A stretch of DNA of 64,000 bases, taken from Symbiodinium kawagutii. Lineage: Eukaryota > Sar > Dinophyceae > Suessiales > Symbiodiniaceae. A program made the translations under genes and the position numbers. The stretch lies in NCBI GenBank assembly GCA_009767595.1, contig VSDK01013374.1, forward strand, positions 16,408 to 80,407, given 5' to 3'. The notes beneath the pieces were generated by a model, which made no database searches, was not told where the DNA came from, and worked only from the letters and a program-made list of their open reading frames with translations. This document shows positions 10,990 through 23,032 of the stretch, one piece after another (the stretch's first letter is position 1; the number at the start of each line of letters is the position of its first letter).

Positions 10990-13900
10990 TGATGTGCACC
11001 CAACCCAACGGCCAGCGGAGCCATTAAAGAGTTCAGCCAGAATGGCTACAGCGAGAAAATGATATTCTACTTCTATTCAAGCCTGTTTCACCATCGCTAG
11101 TGGCTGGCTATATTTCCCTACCATAGTTCCACATCATTTAGTTTGACGACCAACCACCAACGGTTATTTTGCCTGCGTTTGCTGCCGCTCTTGCCAAGAT
11201 TGGCACCACCGGTGATAAACTTACCCATGATCCAAAGTGTAAGGCACGTATTCAGCGCATGCATCCTTTTGTAACTTATTGTATTTGCATGCGTCAGAAC
11301 TATCAATAACAATATCACTCTGGATTTATCAATGTATAGAAACATTACAACTCACACAGTACAACACACTAAACTCACAGTCTATACGTGTCTACTTCCG
11401 TATGTGAGGTGCACCAGTAAATATATGTGTGTGTGTGAGCATGCGGATTTGTACAAACTTGGTGTTTTTTTTGATAGCTGTGTGGCATACTAAGTAACAG
11501 TGCTTATGTGTTCATGCTCTTGATCTCGGTAGGAATCATCATAGATATGCAGTATATATATCTTCATTTCATGTGGCCGGAGAACGATGTCAACGTCTTA
11601 AAGCATTACGTACAGTCATGTAAGGAACGAGCCATCGGCAACCTCCAAACAGGTTTCTAAAAACGGACACCCCTCAAAATCCACAGAAGAACGCAAGACA
11701 TGATCATAAGTCAACCAATGTCAAGGTCCCCCTTTGGGGAAATTGCTGCGCCCATCGATCCTGCGCTTGCACAAGGAACGCTTCAGGTCCAACTTGGCAT
11801 CCACGGTCACCAGTCCAACGTTTGCTACACTTTGAGCCTCTGAGAATTCCTGGAGGCTCAAATGAACTTCTGGGTGCAGTTGCATAAATACCTCAAACAA
11901 GGGCATGGCCCGGCAGGGCTCAATGGCAGGGGGTGGGGGGTGTATCTATGTGCGTGCTCCGGGTGCGCATGCTATGTGGGATGATTAAAGCATAACAAAG
12001 CAAACAAAATCAGCTAACCAGCCACATGCACGCACACAAACGCAAAAAACATGTTAAAATAAATATGTATAATGTACATTGGTCGTTGCCCTTTTTTTTT
12101 ACAATCTATTGATAGTTGGTGGTAATAGATAGAATTTGATGGTAATTGATGGTGAATGCTAGCAATCAATGGTCATGGTTGATAATGGGAGGTACTTGGT
12201 GGTCTCCAAACCGAACCGAACCGTGATATAGAATAACATTACAAAACCGAACCGGGATTAAGGTTTCAAGCCCGCATACGAACCTAACCGAACCTAACCG
12301 AGTCGTGGCCATCCTGATATAGGGAAGATATTATGCAAATGAAAAGTGTGTGTCTGTGTGCGTGTGTTTATGTGCGTGTTGACATGTTGGAGACAATGGC
12401 AAACAAAAAGATACTGTAGCAGCTGCCAGCATGATCATATTTAAACTCACACTCACACACAATATCTTATATCTATCTACCTGTCGACCTGTCTAAATAT
12501 GCACGTGTAAAAACACACTTGTAATTAAATATGTGCCAACATAGGTGCATTTACAGGTGTGTTTGTTTGCATCGCTCTCTCCCTCTCTCTCTCTATGTGA
12601 ACGCGTGCGTACTCTGTTTTACATGTTTTGATCTGGAAAAAAACATCTTTTCGAACACAAACACCCGTGCCAAAGTTGGCTGTCCACAAAGTATGCAACT
12701 CTTGCGGGTATCACCCTCCATGTGCGAACATAAATCCAAAAAAATCAGGTCGTGTTCCAAACCAAAAGCATGTCCGAACACCTCAGAGTCCTGACTCCGT
12801 TAATGCATCAAAATACTTTGAGACGTGGCCGCTGCAACTGTGAATCAAACGGCAGCCGGTAGCAGCCATGGAACAGGTCAGCACTCTGAAAAAGTCACGA
12901 GTCAAAAACAAGATGGCTATGCAAAAAAAAGAAGATAAAAGAAGCAAAATGGCAAAAATAAGAATGGCATCATATGAACCATTAAATGGCACAGGCAAAC
13001 ATATACATGTTTGAACATAAAATGCAACTGCCGTTACTCTGAAGGGAGTCCACCGGAGTGCGCAAAGTGGCGGAAGTGCGCCTCCCAACGTCATGTGCCC
13101 GTGGTTAAATGATGATTTTTATATGGTGGTTAATGCTCAAAATGGCCCAAGTTACTCACATGGCGATGAAATTGCGGTTGGTGTATTGAATGATGGTTGA
13201 ATAATCTTTCATGATGGCGGTCACTTACCAAATCAATTCACAAATCAATTCACTGATAGCCACTAGCTAATCTATTTGTACACACATAAAATGCCAAAAA
13301 TACAAGCCACAGGACAATCCAAGTCATTATATCAAAACCAACTGTTGGACATGTGTATATACATCCTTTTTCACAATAAACATAAATCTTAAAAAATACA
13401 TCGGTATTCAAAATTCGCATATATAGATACATTTGCCAACGGCTGGCTAGCAATGGCTCAACATGTTCACATATCATGCAGAGAAACCTATCTATAAATG
13501 TTAAACAAATGGTTGAACATTGAACATCAATCCCACACAGGAAAAAGAAGAAAAATAAACCACCCACACTTCATCATCATGACCATCAGCCAGTCACCTT
13601 TGACAGCAACGATGGGAAGATGTGAAGCCTCGACCCTTCTAGTGATCAGGGTCAGATCCCAGGCACATGCCGCTGCCAAGAGACATAAACACTGCCATTG
13701 GAACAAAGCATAAACCTCACGGGTGGATGGGATGGTTCATGGTGATAGAGATGGATGATGGTGACTATGGTGGTTGTGTGGTGGGTCGATGGTGGGTGGA
13801 TGGGGAAAAAAACGCCGCCCCTGCGGCTGCTAGGGACCAAGGAGTTAGCGAGCCGAGCGCTGCTCGACACTCTGTGCTTGATTTGGTGCTGATGGTCACT

Positions 13901-13997
13901 CGCCCACCACGTCACAAACTGAATATGCACTGATGAGATGTCAATACATCTGCCATGATCACAACTGTAATTTTGCATTAATTGGTTGTCATGCGAA
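10990..13997. other. Spacer without a supported gene
   Basis: AT-rich DNA with short (GT)n-like runs near 11420-11440 and 12345-12375. Around 12205-12300 there are repeated accgaacc/cctaaccg words, and there is a CT-rich patch near 12570. A GC-richer stretch at 13805-13910 may hide an exon but has several equally plausible frames. Confidence 0.45.
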
Positions 13998-14200
13998 ATG
14001 AAAGCTGATTATTTTTCTTGTGCATATGACGCCGCAGCCAGGAAACAGGAGCAGAACCACACAGGCTCCACATCCGGAAATCCATCGATATCGATCCAGG
14101 CAGTGCAGTGGATGGTCCACCCGCGGAAAAAAGGCGGGTGCAAAGCCGTAGAAGAGCCACAAGGGGCAAAAAACAACTGCCAGCGCGGCTCCAATAGGGG
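13998..14200 (-). CDS. Candidate exon with two membrane segments
   Basis: The minus-strand frame encodes a strongly hydrophobic stretch (ALAVVFCPLWLFYGFAPAFF), a polar linker with VDHPLHCLDRYR, and a second hydrophobic stretch (GACVVLLLFPGCGVIC). The alternation of two predicted transmembrane segments with a charged loop looks protein-like. Exact splice sites are unclear: acceptor candidates lie near 14190-14200 and a donor near 14030. No family assigned. Confidence 0.3.
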
Positions 14201-16689
14201 AATGGATTCTGGGTTTGGATGATAAGTGTTGAGAATCACTAGAAGTCATCCAAATAATGGATTAACTTAATTACTTATGATCAATGGATTATGAATCACT
14301 AGAAATAAGTCAAGTGTTGAGAATGGTCAAAACTGATGATTCATAATGATTCATGATGGCCGATTTTCGAAGATACACCGGTTTACAATTACCCCACTCT
14401 ACATGAAATATGTTTGCTCTCAGTAGTGAATGGATGCCGCAAACAGGGGGCTGCAAAAAGAATCAAACGCTGCCAGTCACAAAAATCGCTGTGATGAAAG
14501 ACTTGGGAGAAGTGGCTTGGAAGCTGAATGCAAGTTCGGTGATGCTGGCTTTGCTGTATTTAACCAGCGGGGGTGTTGCAGGGAGAGGATGCCGACACAT
14601 GGACATTTCTCGACCCAAATATCCCAGCATCATCCCTGCATTTCCCAGCATTTTCCAATGGTTTCTAGTGATTCCCCCAACATTTTCCAGCCAGGTGCCA
14701 CATGAGCCCCGGACCCATAGCCTGCCAAAGCCAGGCCGACGAACATCCTGAGATCGGATCCAAGTCTTGTGGTTTTCAGATTACGAAGCCAGCTGTCTCA
14801 TGGTCAAGCCATGCCAAGCCATGTCTACAGGAATGGCTTAGGATTGGCCATGAGGAAATCATGGCAATGCTCATGATTTCTATTTCGTATAGCTATTAGC
14901 CTGCTGGTCCCGCCAGTGCTCGCAAATATTGACCAGCTTGGACCATGGCTCATGTTTGCTTGTTAGCCGCAAAAGAAAATCAAGAATTTGAATTAGCCAC
15001 TGGAAGCGGACCAACACACTATCACAAATGGCTTGACCATCTGAAGACGACGTGTCTAAATTAATTTACTCTTGGATGCGTCATACCTGTGGCATGGGGC
15101 CCAAGCTGTCAACCAGTTCAGGCAGTTCAGCTTCCACCTGAGGAATTTAGGAACCTATCTCACTGTCTATCATAAATACCATTAAGCTCTGAAATACTTG
15201 GCATGCTGAATTCGTAGCCCACCATGCAACAACGACAACCAGTGTCAGGCTTTCAAGTCCCGCACAGTTTTGCCCCCAGGAAAAGTGCAACTTAGCAGGT
15301 TAAAAGAGACAACTGTGACTTATTAACAAATAGTTGGTTTAGTCATATGAGTAATTGTTAAGTATTGTGACTGCATGTTCTCTTTGGTGCAATAATTTAA
15401 CTTAAAAAAGAAAACTGCAGCAAACAAACACATCAAATAGTCACCTGTGACAAATCGAAAAACTACAAATCAGTGGCTTTGAGTCGAAGCAAGAATCTGC
15501 AAGGAATAGTAGTTCATCAGCAAATACAGAACTGGCACAGTGGCAGCGGTCATGGCGGCAGGATTGCCATCAAACCTTAGATGCTGAACTCAGGAGGCAC
15601 CGGGTAAGAGCTAACATGAGCCACCAGTAGCCACCGTGTTAGCCACCAATCCAAAGTGCTTATAGAGAAGAGAACGCAACACCAATAGGAGAGAAGAGAA
15701 CTTCTAAATAGCCACCAATAGGAGTTGCAAGTAGAAGAGAACACCAAACCTGCGTGCGTACCACCAGGGCCCTGCTTTCACTTTTGCTTCTTGCGCCCTC
15801 TTTGCCCACAAGGGCAACTCGGTGCATCGTTCTCGATAGTTCAAGAAGACTTAAGATAAGAAAACTTATGCTGATGATCTGGCAAAAGTCTAGACACGGT
15901 TGTGGTGACATGTACCTCCAATGATCGTCAGGGCAAGGGAAGGGATGGAATACGCTTGGTACTAGTACTAGGTCAACCAATCTAAACACCTCAAAAACGA
16001 TCGATACCACGATGCTGAAGGGTAGGGAAGCCTTCAACGGACCACACAGTTGAACACCGCGATGCACCAGGTGGTGGTGATTTTGGCCCCAAATCGCTCT
16101 GGGGGTTGAGTTATCTTATTCCAACCAACGTGGTAAATCCAAATGACACAAGCTGTAGTACCTAGAATGTCAATGCCAATATCAGCTGTAGTGGTCCATC
16201 ATGTACCCAGCGATCACGCTTCCTATGGTCTGAAACAAGTCGCATGGATCGCTCAAAGGAGGGCTATGAATCTATGAATCCCCTTGAAATTCTCCAGGCC
16301 TGTGACGGCTTCATGGAAAATATGAAACATTTTTTAGGGAACGCCATTTCTGGACAACCTCAACCCAAAATATGTTTTGATGTGCATGAAAACTCCACTG
16401 GTTTGTCCAAAGGTCATCAACTTGAGAGGGACGAGTCACTGCAGGAGCAACTGCGTGAATTGCCAAGTGACAACTCATTCGAATTCTCTCATTCCAAGAA
16501 TCGGTTCGTACTGAACCCCCACTATGACCCGAAGCTTTCATCGACACCAAAAATGCATTTCAGCCATTTCTTTCTGTAATTCATCCACTCTCAGCCCAAA
16601 GGCAAATCACAAAATCTCATCTCCTAAGTCAAGAATAGGATACAAACAGCCCAATACTGCTCATTGAATCGCCCTGGCACACTGAAAGT
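14201..16689. other. Spacer without a supported gene
   Basis: Open frames at 14410-14751, 15660-16067 and 16244-16579 were inspected; none has splice signals plus a recognisable domain. No tandem array. Confidence 0.45.
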
Positions 16690-16821
16690 CAAGAGCTTTT
16701 CTCGGCAAGATGCTGGAGTCCAGGCTTCATGGTAGCTGTACGCTGCCAATAAAAAGGTAGCAGCTGGCAGGGTTGCGGCCAGAGCTCGAGCCCGAAAGGC
16801 CAGCGAATGGACAAGCTGCCC
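16690..16821 (-). CDS. Candidate exon, Ala/Arg-rich helix
   Basis: After an AG|G acceptor (cctttccag|g, exon from 16821) the minus strand reads GQLVHSLAFRARALAATLPA, then a hydrophobic patch and HEAWTPASCREKL. The pattern of alternating Leu/Ala and Arg suggests an amphipathic helix followed by a possible membrane segment. It lacks an ATG, as expected for an internal exon. The donor end near 16690 is approximate. Product unknown. Confidence 0.35.
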
Positions 16822-16933
16822 CTGGAAAGGCTGGAATAAGAATATCGGCGACGTTGCTGCTGGCCAAGCTACTGAAAAACATAGACAAAGATGAAATGGA
16901 TGTCACTTTTGGGAATGAATCACATAGATGATC

Positions 16934-17066
16934 TTGATGACGATGATGGCGAGTACGCTGATGGTGACGAAAACTGTTGTTCTGCTTGCTGCTGATGATG
17001 GTGATGGTGGTGGTGATGGTGATGATGACGATGCTGCTGCTGCTGCTGCTGCTGCTGCTCCTGATG
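16934..17066. repeat. GAT/GGT and GCT trinucleotide tract
   Basis: Degenerate gatgatggtgatggtggtgatg words pass into about ten gct units at 17032-17060. Open frames over it encode Asp or Ala runs (or Ser/Ile runs on the other strand) and are probably not genes. Confidence 0.9.
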
Positions 17067-17479
17067 ATCCTATTGGTTGTTCTCTTCACGATGATAACAA
17101 TAATGACAATATAACAACATTAGGTATGGATGCCAGCTCATCCGCCTTCAGATGTGATCATACAATCATGAACAAATCCAAAAGAAGCACTTTTCTATAC
17201 GGCTGCGTCCTTCCAAATGGTGTGCACACAAAGTGCGTGTCAAAAAAAGGTCGCAGGACAAACATGTGGCAATGAGTTGTGTTTGGCAAACTGTGAAAAC
17301 AAGTACATGTCAGCAATAAGTGTCAGTTGTCGGCTTAGTCTGGTCAATGGCTATGATTTTCATTACTTGTTGGCTTATGGATCCTTGCCTACAACTTCAA
17401 TTTGTAATACTTACATGGCAAATCGGTGAATCGTTCTAATCCAAAAAACCTAATGTCACCACTACCACATATGTTTCAA

Positions 17480-17640
17480 TCTAGGAACTCCTGATGGTCG
17501 ACATCGGTCGGCATCCAAAACAACACATGCACCGTTCACGGTGCGCGGCGCGCGGGAACCGCGGCGCACCATGGACGCAATCAACTGTGCGGCTTGCTCC
17601 TGCTGGACGATGAATTGATGCTGCCACTCATCATGGTAAA
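17480..17640 (-). CDS. Candidate exon containing a GC-rich hairpin
   Basis: The minus-strand frame encodes YHDEWQHQFIVQQEQAAQL, then IASMVRRGSRAPRTVNGACV and VVLDADR. Upstream, accaag| at about 17657 is a possible acceptor. The central bases (17530-17562) form a GC-rich hairpin with a GAA loop. Composition differs sharply from the AT-rich spacer. Family unknown. Confidence 0.32.
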
Positions 17641-18055
17641 TCGGAATCGGCAAAGATACTTGGTGGCTGAACTAGATCCCTTGCTAAAGATTGATTGTCT
17701 AATGAAGGGCCATGAAGCATCAATAATGATGGAAAATGGTTTACCATGATTGTCTAATGAATGTTCGCTGTTTTTTTACCGAGGCATCTCAGAGGATCGG
17801 CCCTACCACAACACCTGCATGTTCGCTGTTGACCACTCATATCATAATGATGGAAAATGGTTTAGGTCGTTGACCATGAACCATGAATTGATTAATAGCT
17901 GTAAATGCTGCTAGTAGCTGATAAGAAAGGTTGATCATATTTTGCCATCAACAACCACCCGCAAGCGCCAGCAACCACCAATGTTAATCGTAGTTTATCA
18001 ATGAAGCAAAGTGAGAAACCATAGGAAAATAAGTAGCAGGCCAAAAAATATTCAG

Positions 18056-18124
18056 AAGCAAGTGGATACCTTTGACCCCGGAAGTGATTCGACTTGTCGA
18101 GCGAACTTTGATGAATTTGAGCAG
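18056..18124 (+). CDS. Candidate 69-bp internal exon
   Basis: Bounded by a good acceptor (aaaatattcag|aagc) and donor (gagcag|gtgg). The exon is exactly 23 codons, phase 0 at both ends, reading KQVDTFDPGSDSTCRANF then DEFEQ, acidic and without stops. Another frame is also open, so coding status rests on the splice sites and the intact triplet length. Partner exons not identified. Confidence 0.35.
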
Positions 18125-21100
18125 GTGGAATGCCTGCAGTACCGAAAGATCAGGTGTTGGGGGTGATGATTTCCATTAAAGTGCCTGTAAGCCCACAGTA
18201 AGCAACAGCTAGCTGATCTGCATTGCTCGCATAGCAACAGGGATGCCACAGCACACAACTAGCAAACCATGGCAGCTATGCAGCCGCTGCCAAGAATGGC
18301 ATGCTTCAGAATGACGGGTGACCAAGAATTGACCAGCAACCAAGCCTTGCATAGTGGGTATCCCAAATCTTCCTTGCGAATCTGGCAGCTTCTCGGTTCA
18401 TATGCATACCTTGTTGGTGGTTGAACCGCCCTGATGGAAAAAGATCTTTGTCAACCAATCCAGCCCTTCCTCTTGGCTGCCCCCAGTAGTTCATCATTTT
18501 GTTTACTAAACATTTTTAACCACACGTTTCACCATAGCATACGATAGCCAACCAGCAAAAAAAGAAACACGGCTACAAAAGCCACCAGCCATTATCAACC
18601 GTTAACTAAGCATTTTTTTTCCAGCGCCATCAATTCCAGACCCTCTTTGAGGGAGCATTACTCAGCCTTATTGTTACTCTATACATGCTACAAACTACAA
18701 ACCATAGAAAATCTAAGGTTCCCTATCAAAAAACCAGCAGCCAACCATTGTGAATCAAAGAATACCATGGTTTCCCCCCTGGAGTCTCCAAGTCTCCTGG
18801 TGATTGGGTCCTGTCTTTCCCTCCAGCCTGAGGCCCAGTGTGCCATGGTAGCAAGGTAAACCCGTTGCTGGTTCTTGGGTGATCCACGAACGTACAATTT
18901 AACCAACCTATCTCGGGCATTTATGTCCATACAATGATTGGCCAATAGGATCTAATAGGCATACAATGATTGGTTGCGAGGGAGTGTGTCCATATCAATA
19001 AATTATGTCCATCGTATGGGTGTGTGATAGGCCATATGCGTTTCCCCTCATGAGTCAAACAACCCAGCTACTATGATGCAAAAGGACTCGGTCTATAAAA
19101 TCAATCCATCAAGCCCCATTGTTGCAAAAGAGGGTACAGATTTTTGATTGTTTGTTCAAATATGTTTTGTTGTCATCACCTTGTTAGGTCAACCCTTACA
19201 TGCGAGAAACAAATCCAACAATAAACCACCGCTTGTGTGGATGCAAGGTTCTCAAAATAATATGAATTTAAAAAAACATTAAGGTGTTGCATGGCATGGC
19301 GTGGCACGTCACCTCACACCCTAGTGGTTTAACATCATCACAAGTGAAGAAATGATGTTGGAATGTTCTTCCCCACGCCTGGCGCTACAAAGATCCCGAT
19401 CTTTTAGGCCCAGTCCACTCCAGCGGGGTGGCATGCTATGCTTGGCGACGTCCAAAGTTTCAAAAAAACAGTGCAGGAAAAAGACACACCAAAACACATG
19501 AATTGCGTGGGTTCTCCGATGTCATGACCATTCCCCCAACAGAAAGAGATACTTACATTTGCAATTTCCAGAACTGTTGATCCGTTTGATTTGTCATCTA
19601 CTGTTTGGCCCACTGATAGAAGCATGATTCCACATATCCCCAACATCGAATGGTCCACTAATCCATTCTGAGCATCAGCTGCAACTAATGATTTTCCAAC
19701 CAATAGCCAGCCATAGACCACTTCATCAACCACTTCATTAACCATCCTCAACCGCCACGAGCCACTTCACAGACCATGATCATTCCCCCCCCTGGGCCAC
19801 CCCCCAGCGGATTGGCACCTTGGCAGGGCCACAGCTGGCCTCAGTTGCCTCAAGTCCTTGCGCATCTGAAGCTGCCTGGCACCGAGGCGCCACGTTGTGT
19901 CAAGGTCTCCCAAGTGGTGCCATGGCCAGGTGTGTTGGTTGGTTCGTTGGATGCACATGGAGGTCCATGAAAAACACATATTGGTTGGTTCTAACGATGT
20001 AAGATATCCATGAAACCAACCATCTCCATGACCAAAGTGCTAAAACATGCTCCAACTATTGCCATTGGAGGACAAGCAGTCTTTGATATGCGCATGTAAC
20101 ATACAAGGCATGTACGCCATGTGTCCTGAGTGGGCTTTGGGTGAAAGGATTCGAAGCAACGAGTGCTCAAACATGATCTCGCATGCCACTTGAGGATGGT
20201 CAGGGCCACTTCAAACAGGGTTCATTCCAGTGTGCTTCGTATCTAATTTGAATCCATCCTGGTGGCTTTGCCAACTCTTGGCTTCAGAAGCTCGACAAGT
20301 TGAACCTGAGAATTCTCAAACTACATCACTCAGGTAGTTAAGTGAGGGTCAAGCATGGACCAACTGAACACATTTTCTCTCCCAGCCGACCTCTTCACCA
20401 TGATGCCGAAAATCTCATCATTGGCAACCTGCCAGCCGGCCCTCTTCAGTTTCCATGCTGACTTTCTTACTAGGTTGGTGGCATAGTGTACAGGAGCATG
20501 ATCAATCAATCATCCCAACAACAAATTCAGTTGGTAAAAGGCACAGCCAATATGTTGCTGATTGTGGCTACTTACTACCTTTCAATGCTGGAGCATTTCT
20601 GTAAATTCAAGACAATGTAAAAATCTTTTTGCGTGGATTTCTTTAGTTTCTCTAGGAATTATATGGGGTCCCCGTCCCATGTATCTCTCACATAGATCGC
20701 TGCTGGGTCCGGTGGTTAGTTTCTCCATCCCAAACAATTGCTTGTCAATCAAGCAGCCATCGCAAAGTCATGGGGAAAATACGGATAATGTCGATCAAAC
20801 TGGCAACCAGGTATTGTGTATTCTTGTTGGTTACATTACATACCTCCCATGGCGAACCACATGTTTAGCCAGGTGGTAAAAACTCACAGTTTCCCTTTAA
20901 AAACCGCCAGCCAGCCATTAGCAATCACTATATACTAACCATTGCTATCCCTTGTGATTACCTCATGCTCCAAACCATTTCAATCAGATCCTCGTCCTCC
21001 ATTTCTTGCTTGTACATCCTCCATTTCTTCGTAAATCTGCCATAAATCTTGGCGGTAAATCCACTTAAATCCATGTAAATCCATCATTTCTGGTTGATAA

Positions 21101-22337
21101 ATTCCCCATTTCTGGTTGCTAAATCCCTCGCATTTGGTGAACGAAGCCTCCTAACCTTGGTCCCTGGCTCCCCCCTGGCGCAGCTCACCGCTCCCCGCCT
21201 GGCGCTCGGCCGGCTGCGAGGCACTGCGGCTGGCCTTGGCCAAGGCTGGGAGCCTGGCAGGCTGGGCCTGGGCGCCGGTGGCCGGAGACCCGTAGGAACC
21301 TGGGGGATTCGTGGCAGTCAGTGGCTGGAACTTCCATGTCAGAAATCGCATGTTTTATGGCGATTTTTTTTGTTTCCCCATCGCTTTCCTGGAGGTTCAG
21401 CTAAAGCTGAGGGCGAGCTTACAGCCTAGTGATATTAGTAATGATTTATGCTAGTTAACGGCTCTAAATGGGTAGAATGTTGGATAGAATTGGGTCAATA
21501 CCAGGATTTGAACATTATTTTTGATCATAGTTGATGGCTGTAATATGTTGCAATCATCATGGTTAATTAAGATAGGCAAGCTTGGTCTCATGCGCAAGGC
21601 TTCTGGATGTTTATAGTTTATTAGGGTGAAGTCATGGTGAATCAGTAATATTATCCAACAACCATGAATTATCCTCTGAGTGATGTTGGTATTGGCGTAT
21701 CGTTTCTGAACATATTTGTCTAACTTCCTTCGCGTTGGTAGGGAGCTTAACATGTTCCAAGGTACAATCTATGATAGGTTTGATAATTTGGACCGTCGGA
21801 TCGTGGAATGGACCATGTGCATGGTTGGATAGTCGAGCATGGTTGAAAATAGGAATGCTTGATGGCCACTGATCCTTGGATACCCCGCTGGCGGCTGCGA
21901 TTCCGTGCGCGTGAGGCCATGAGCCTGCCGAGATCTACTTGGTCCTGGTTGGTGGTCAATTTCCGCGGGGCCCCTAGCGGCTGACAGGATCCTTGAAACA
22001 GTCAATCATCACATCCTTAACCATGTATCAGTGGTACGGGCAAGCACGCTCGTGACCTGAATCTCCCGGTGGGCATCCGTTGCCTTTGTGGGAAGACATG
22101 ACGATACATCATTTCGAGGCTGGGTAGGTAGAATATCGATTTGTGTGCATGTTCCGAACTGGATGCAAAGAAACGTGTATGCATCTGTGATCCTAAGACA
22201 TGCAGCAATAATTACCTTTTAGTCTATTTTAGCATATATGATCTTGAAAACACGAATTGCATTACTCATTGCTGTAGAGCCCAGCAGATCCGTAACTCAA
22301 CTCATTCCCTGGTTGCTGAATTGCCAAATCCCTCCAG
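18125..22337. other. Spacer with scattered GC-rich patches
   Basis: Mostly AT-rich. GC-rich patches at 19790-19930 and 21165-21310 could be exons (several frames are open, for example SAGCEALRLALAKAGSLA on the plus strand near 21210), but splice boundaries are ambiguous. A 27-30 bp word at 21397-21426 repeats one at 4950-4979. A CATGG/CAACC texture is common. Confidence 0.4.
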
Positions 22338-22437
22338 GTTGGCACCAACATCTTCTGCATCTCGCCCTGCTGGGATGCCATGGATATGCCCGCAGGGCTC
22401 GCCTCCTTTCTCCTGGCGGCCTCGATCCGACAGTCAG
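22338..22437 (+). CDS. Candidate 100-bp internal exon
   Basis: An AG|G acceptor (atccctccag|g) and a strong donor (cagtcag|gtggtg) frame a stop-free stretch reading VGTNIFCISPCWDAMDMPAG, then LASFLLAASIRQS. The AG|G junction and the cag|gt donor fit a genuine exon. It begins in phase 0 and ends in phase 1. Product unknown. Confidence 0.42.
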
Positions 22438-22500
22438 GTGGTGCTGGTGAACAAAACCGTCAGAGGCTGATGATCTTTAACAAGTTGGCTAATGATGCTA

Positions 22501-22554
<54 letters not shown>
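22501..22554. repeat. (ATG)n/(GAT)n microsatellite
   Basis: About 18 uninterrupted trinucleotide units. The open frame across it encodes an Asp run; there is no reason to think it is translated. Confidence 0.97.
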
Positions 22555-22556
<2 letters not shown>

Positions 22557-22924
22557 ATTGAACTGAAACAGGCTTAATGATGTTACTGATGCTTAAGAAC
22601 CAGGTTAATGACGCTACATTGATGGCTATTTGATGGCTATAATGAATGATTTATGCTGCCGGCACGAAGGGCTCAAAGCACACATACCGAAAAAGCTGCG
22701 ATATTCTAATATCTCTCGATCTCTCTTGATCCCCATCCCTAGGGTTCAACGGAGCTGAGATGAGCTGAGGGCATATCATTTACCCTCTGGTAAACTAACA
22801 TGGCAATGGAAAATCCGATATAAAGGGATCATTTACCCTCGAAGTTCTCTACAAAACATGTTGATTTTCCATTGCCATGTTGGTCTACCAAAGGGTCTCT
22901 CTCTCTCTCTCTCTCTGTCCCCAG

Positions 22925-23032
22925 CGCCATCTGCAAAGTTCAGCTAGGCTGGGTATCTTCCGTTTCTCCCAGCGCGTCATTGCACCACCCTGGAAGTCTA
23001 AGCTCAGTTCCATGCGGCGCTTCACAGCCTGG
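22925..23032 (+). CDS. Candidate 108-bp internal exon
   Basis: A long polypyrimidine (CT)n tract ending tccccag| precedes the exon and cctgg|gtgagt follows it, both near-consensus. The interior is exactly 36 codons, phase 0-0, reading RHLQSSARLGIFRFSQRV, then a basic stretch with PPWKSKLSSMRRFTAW. Its phase does not match the exon at 22338, so another exon may lie between or they may belong to different transcripts. No family recognised. Confidence 0.42.
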
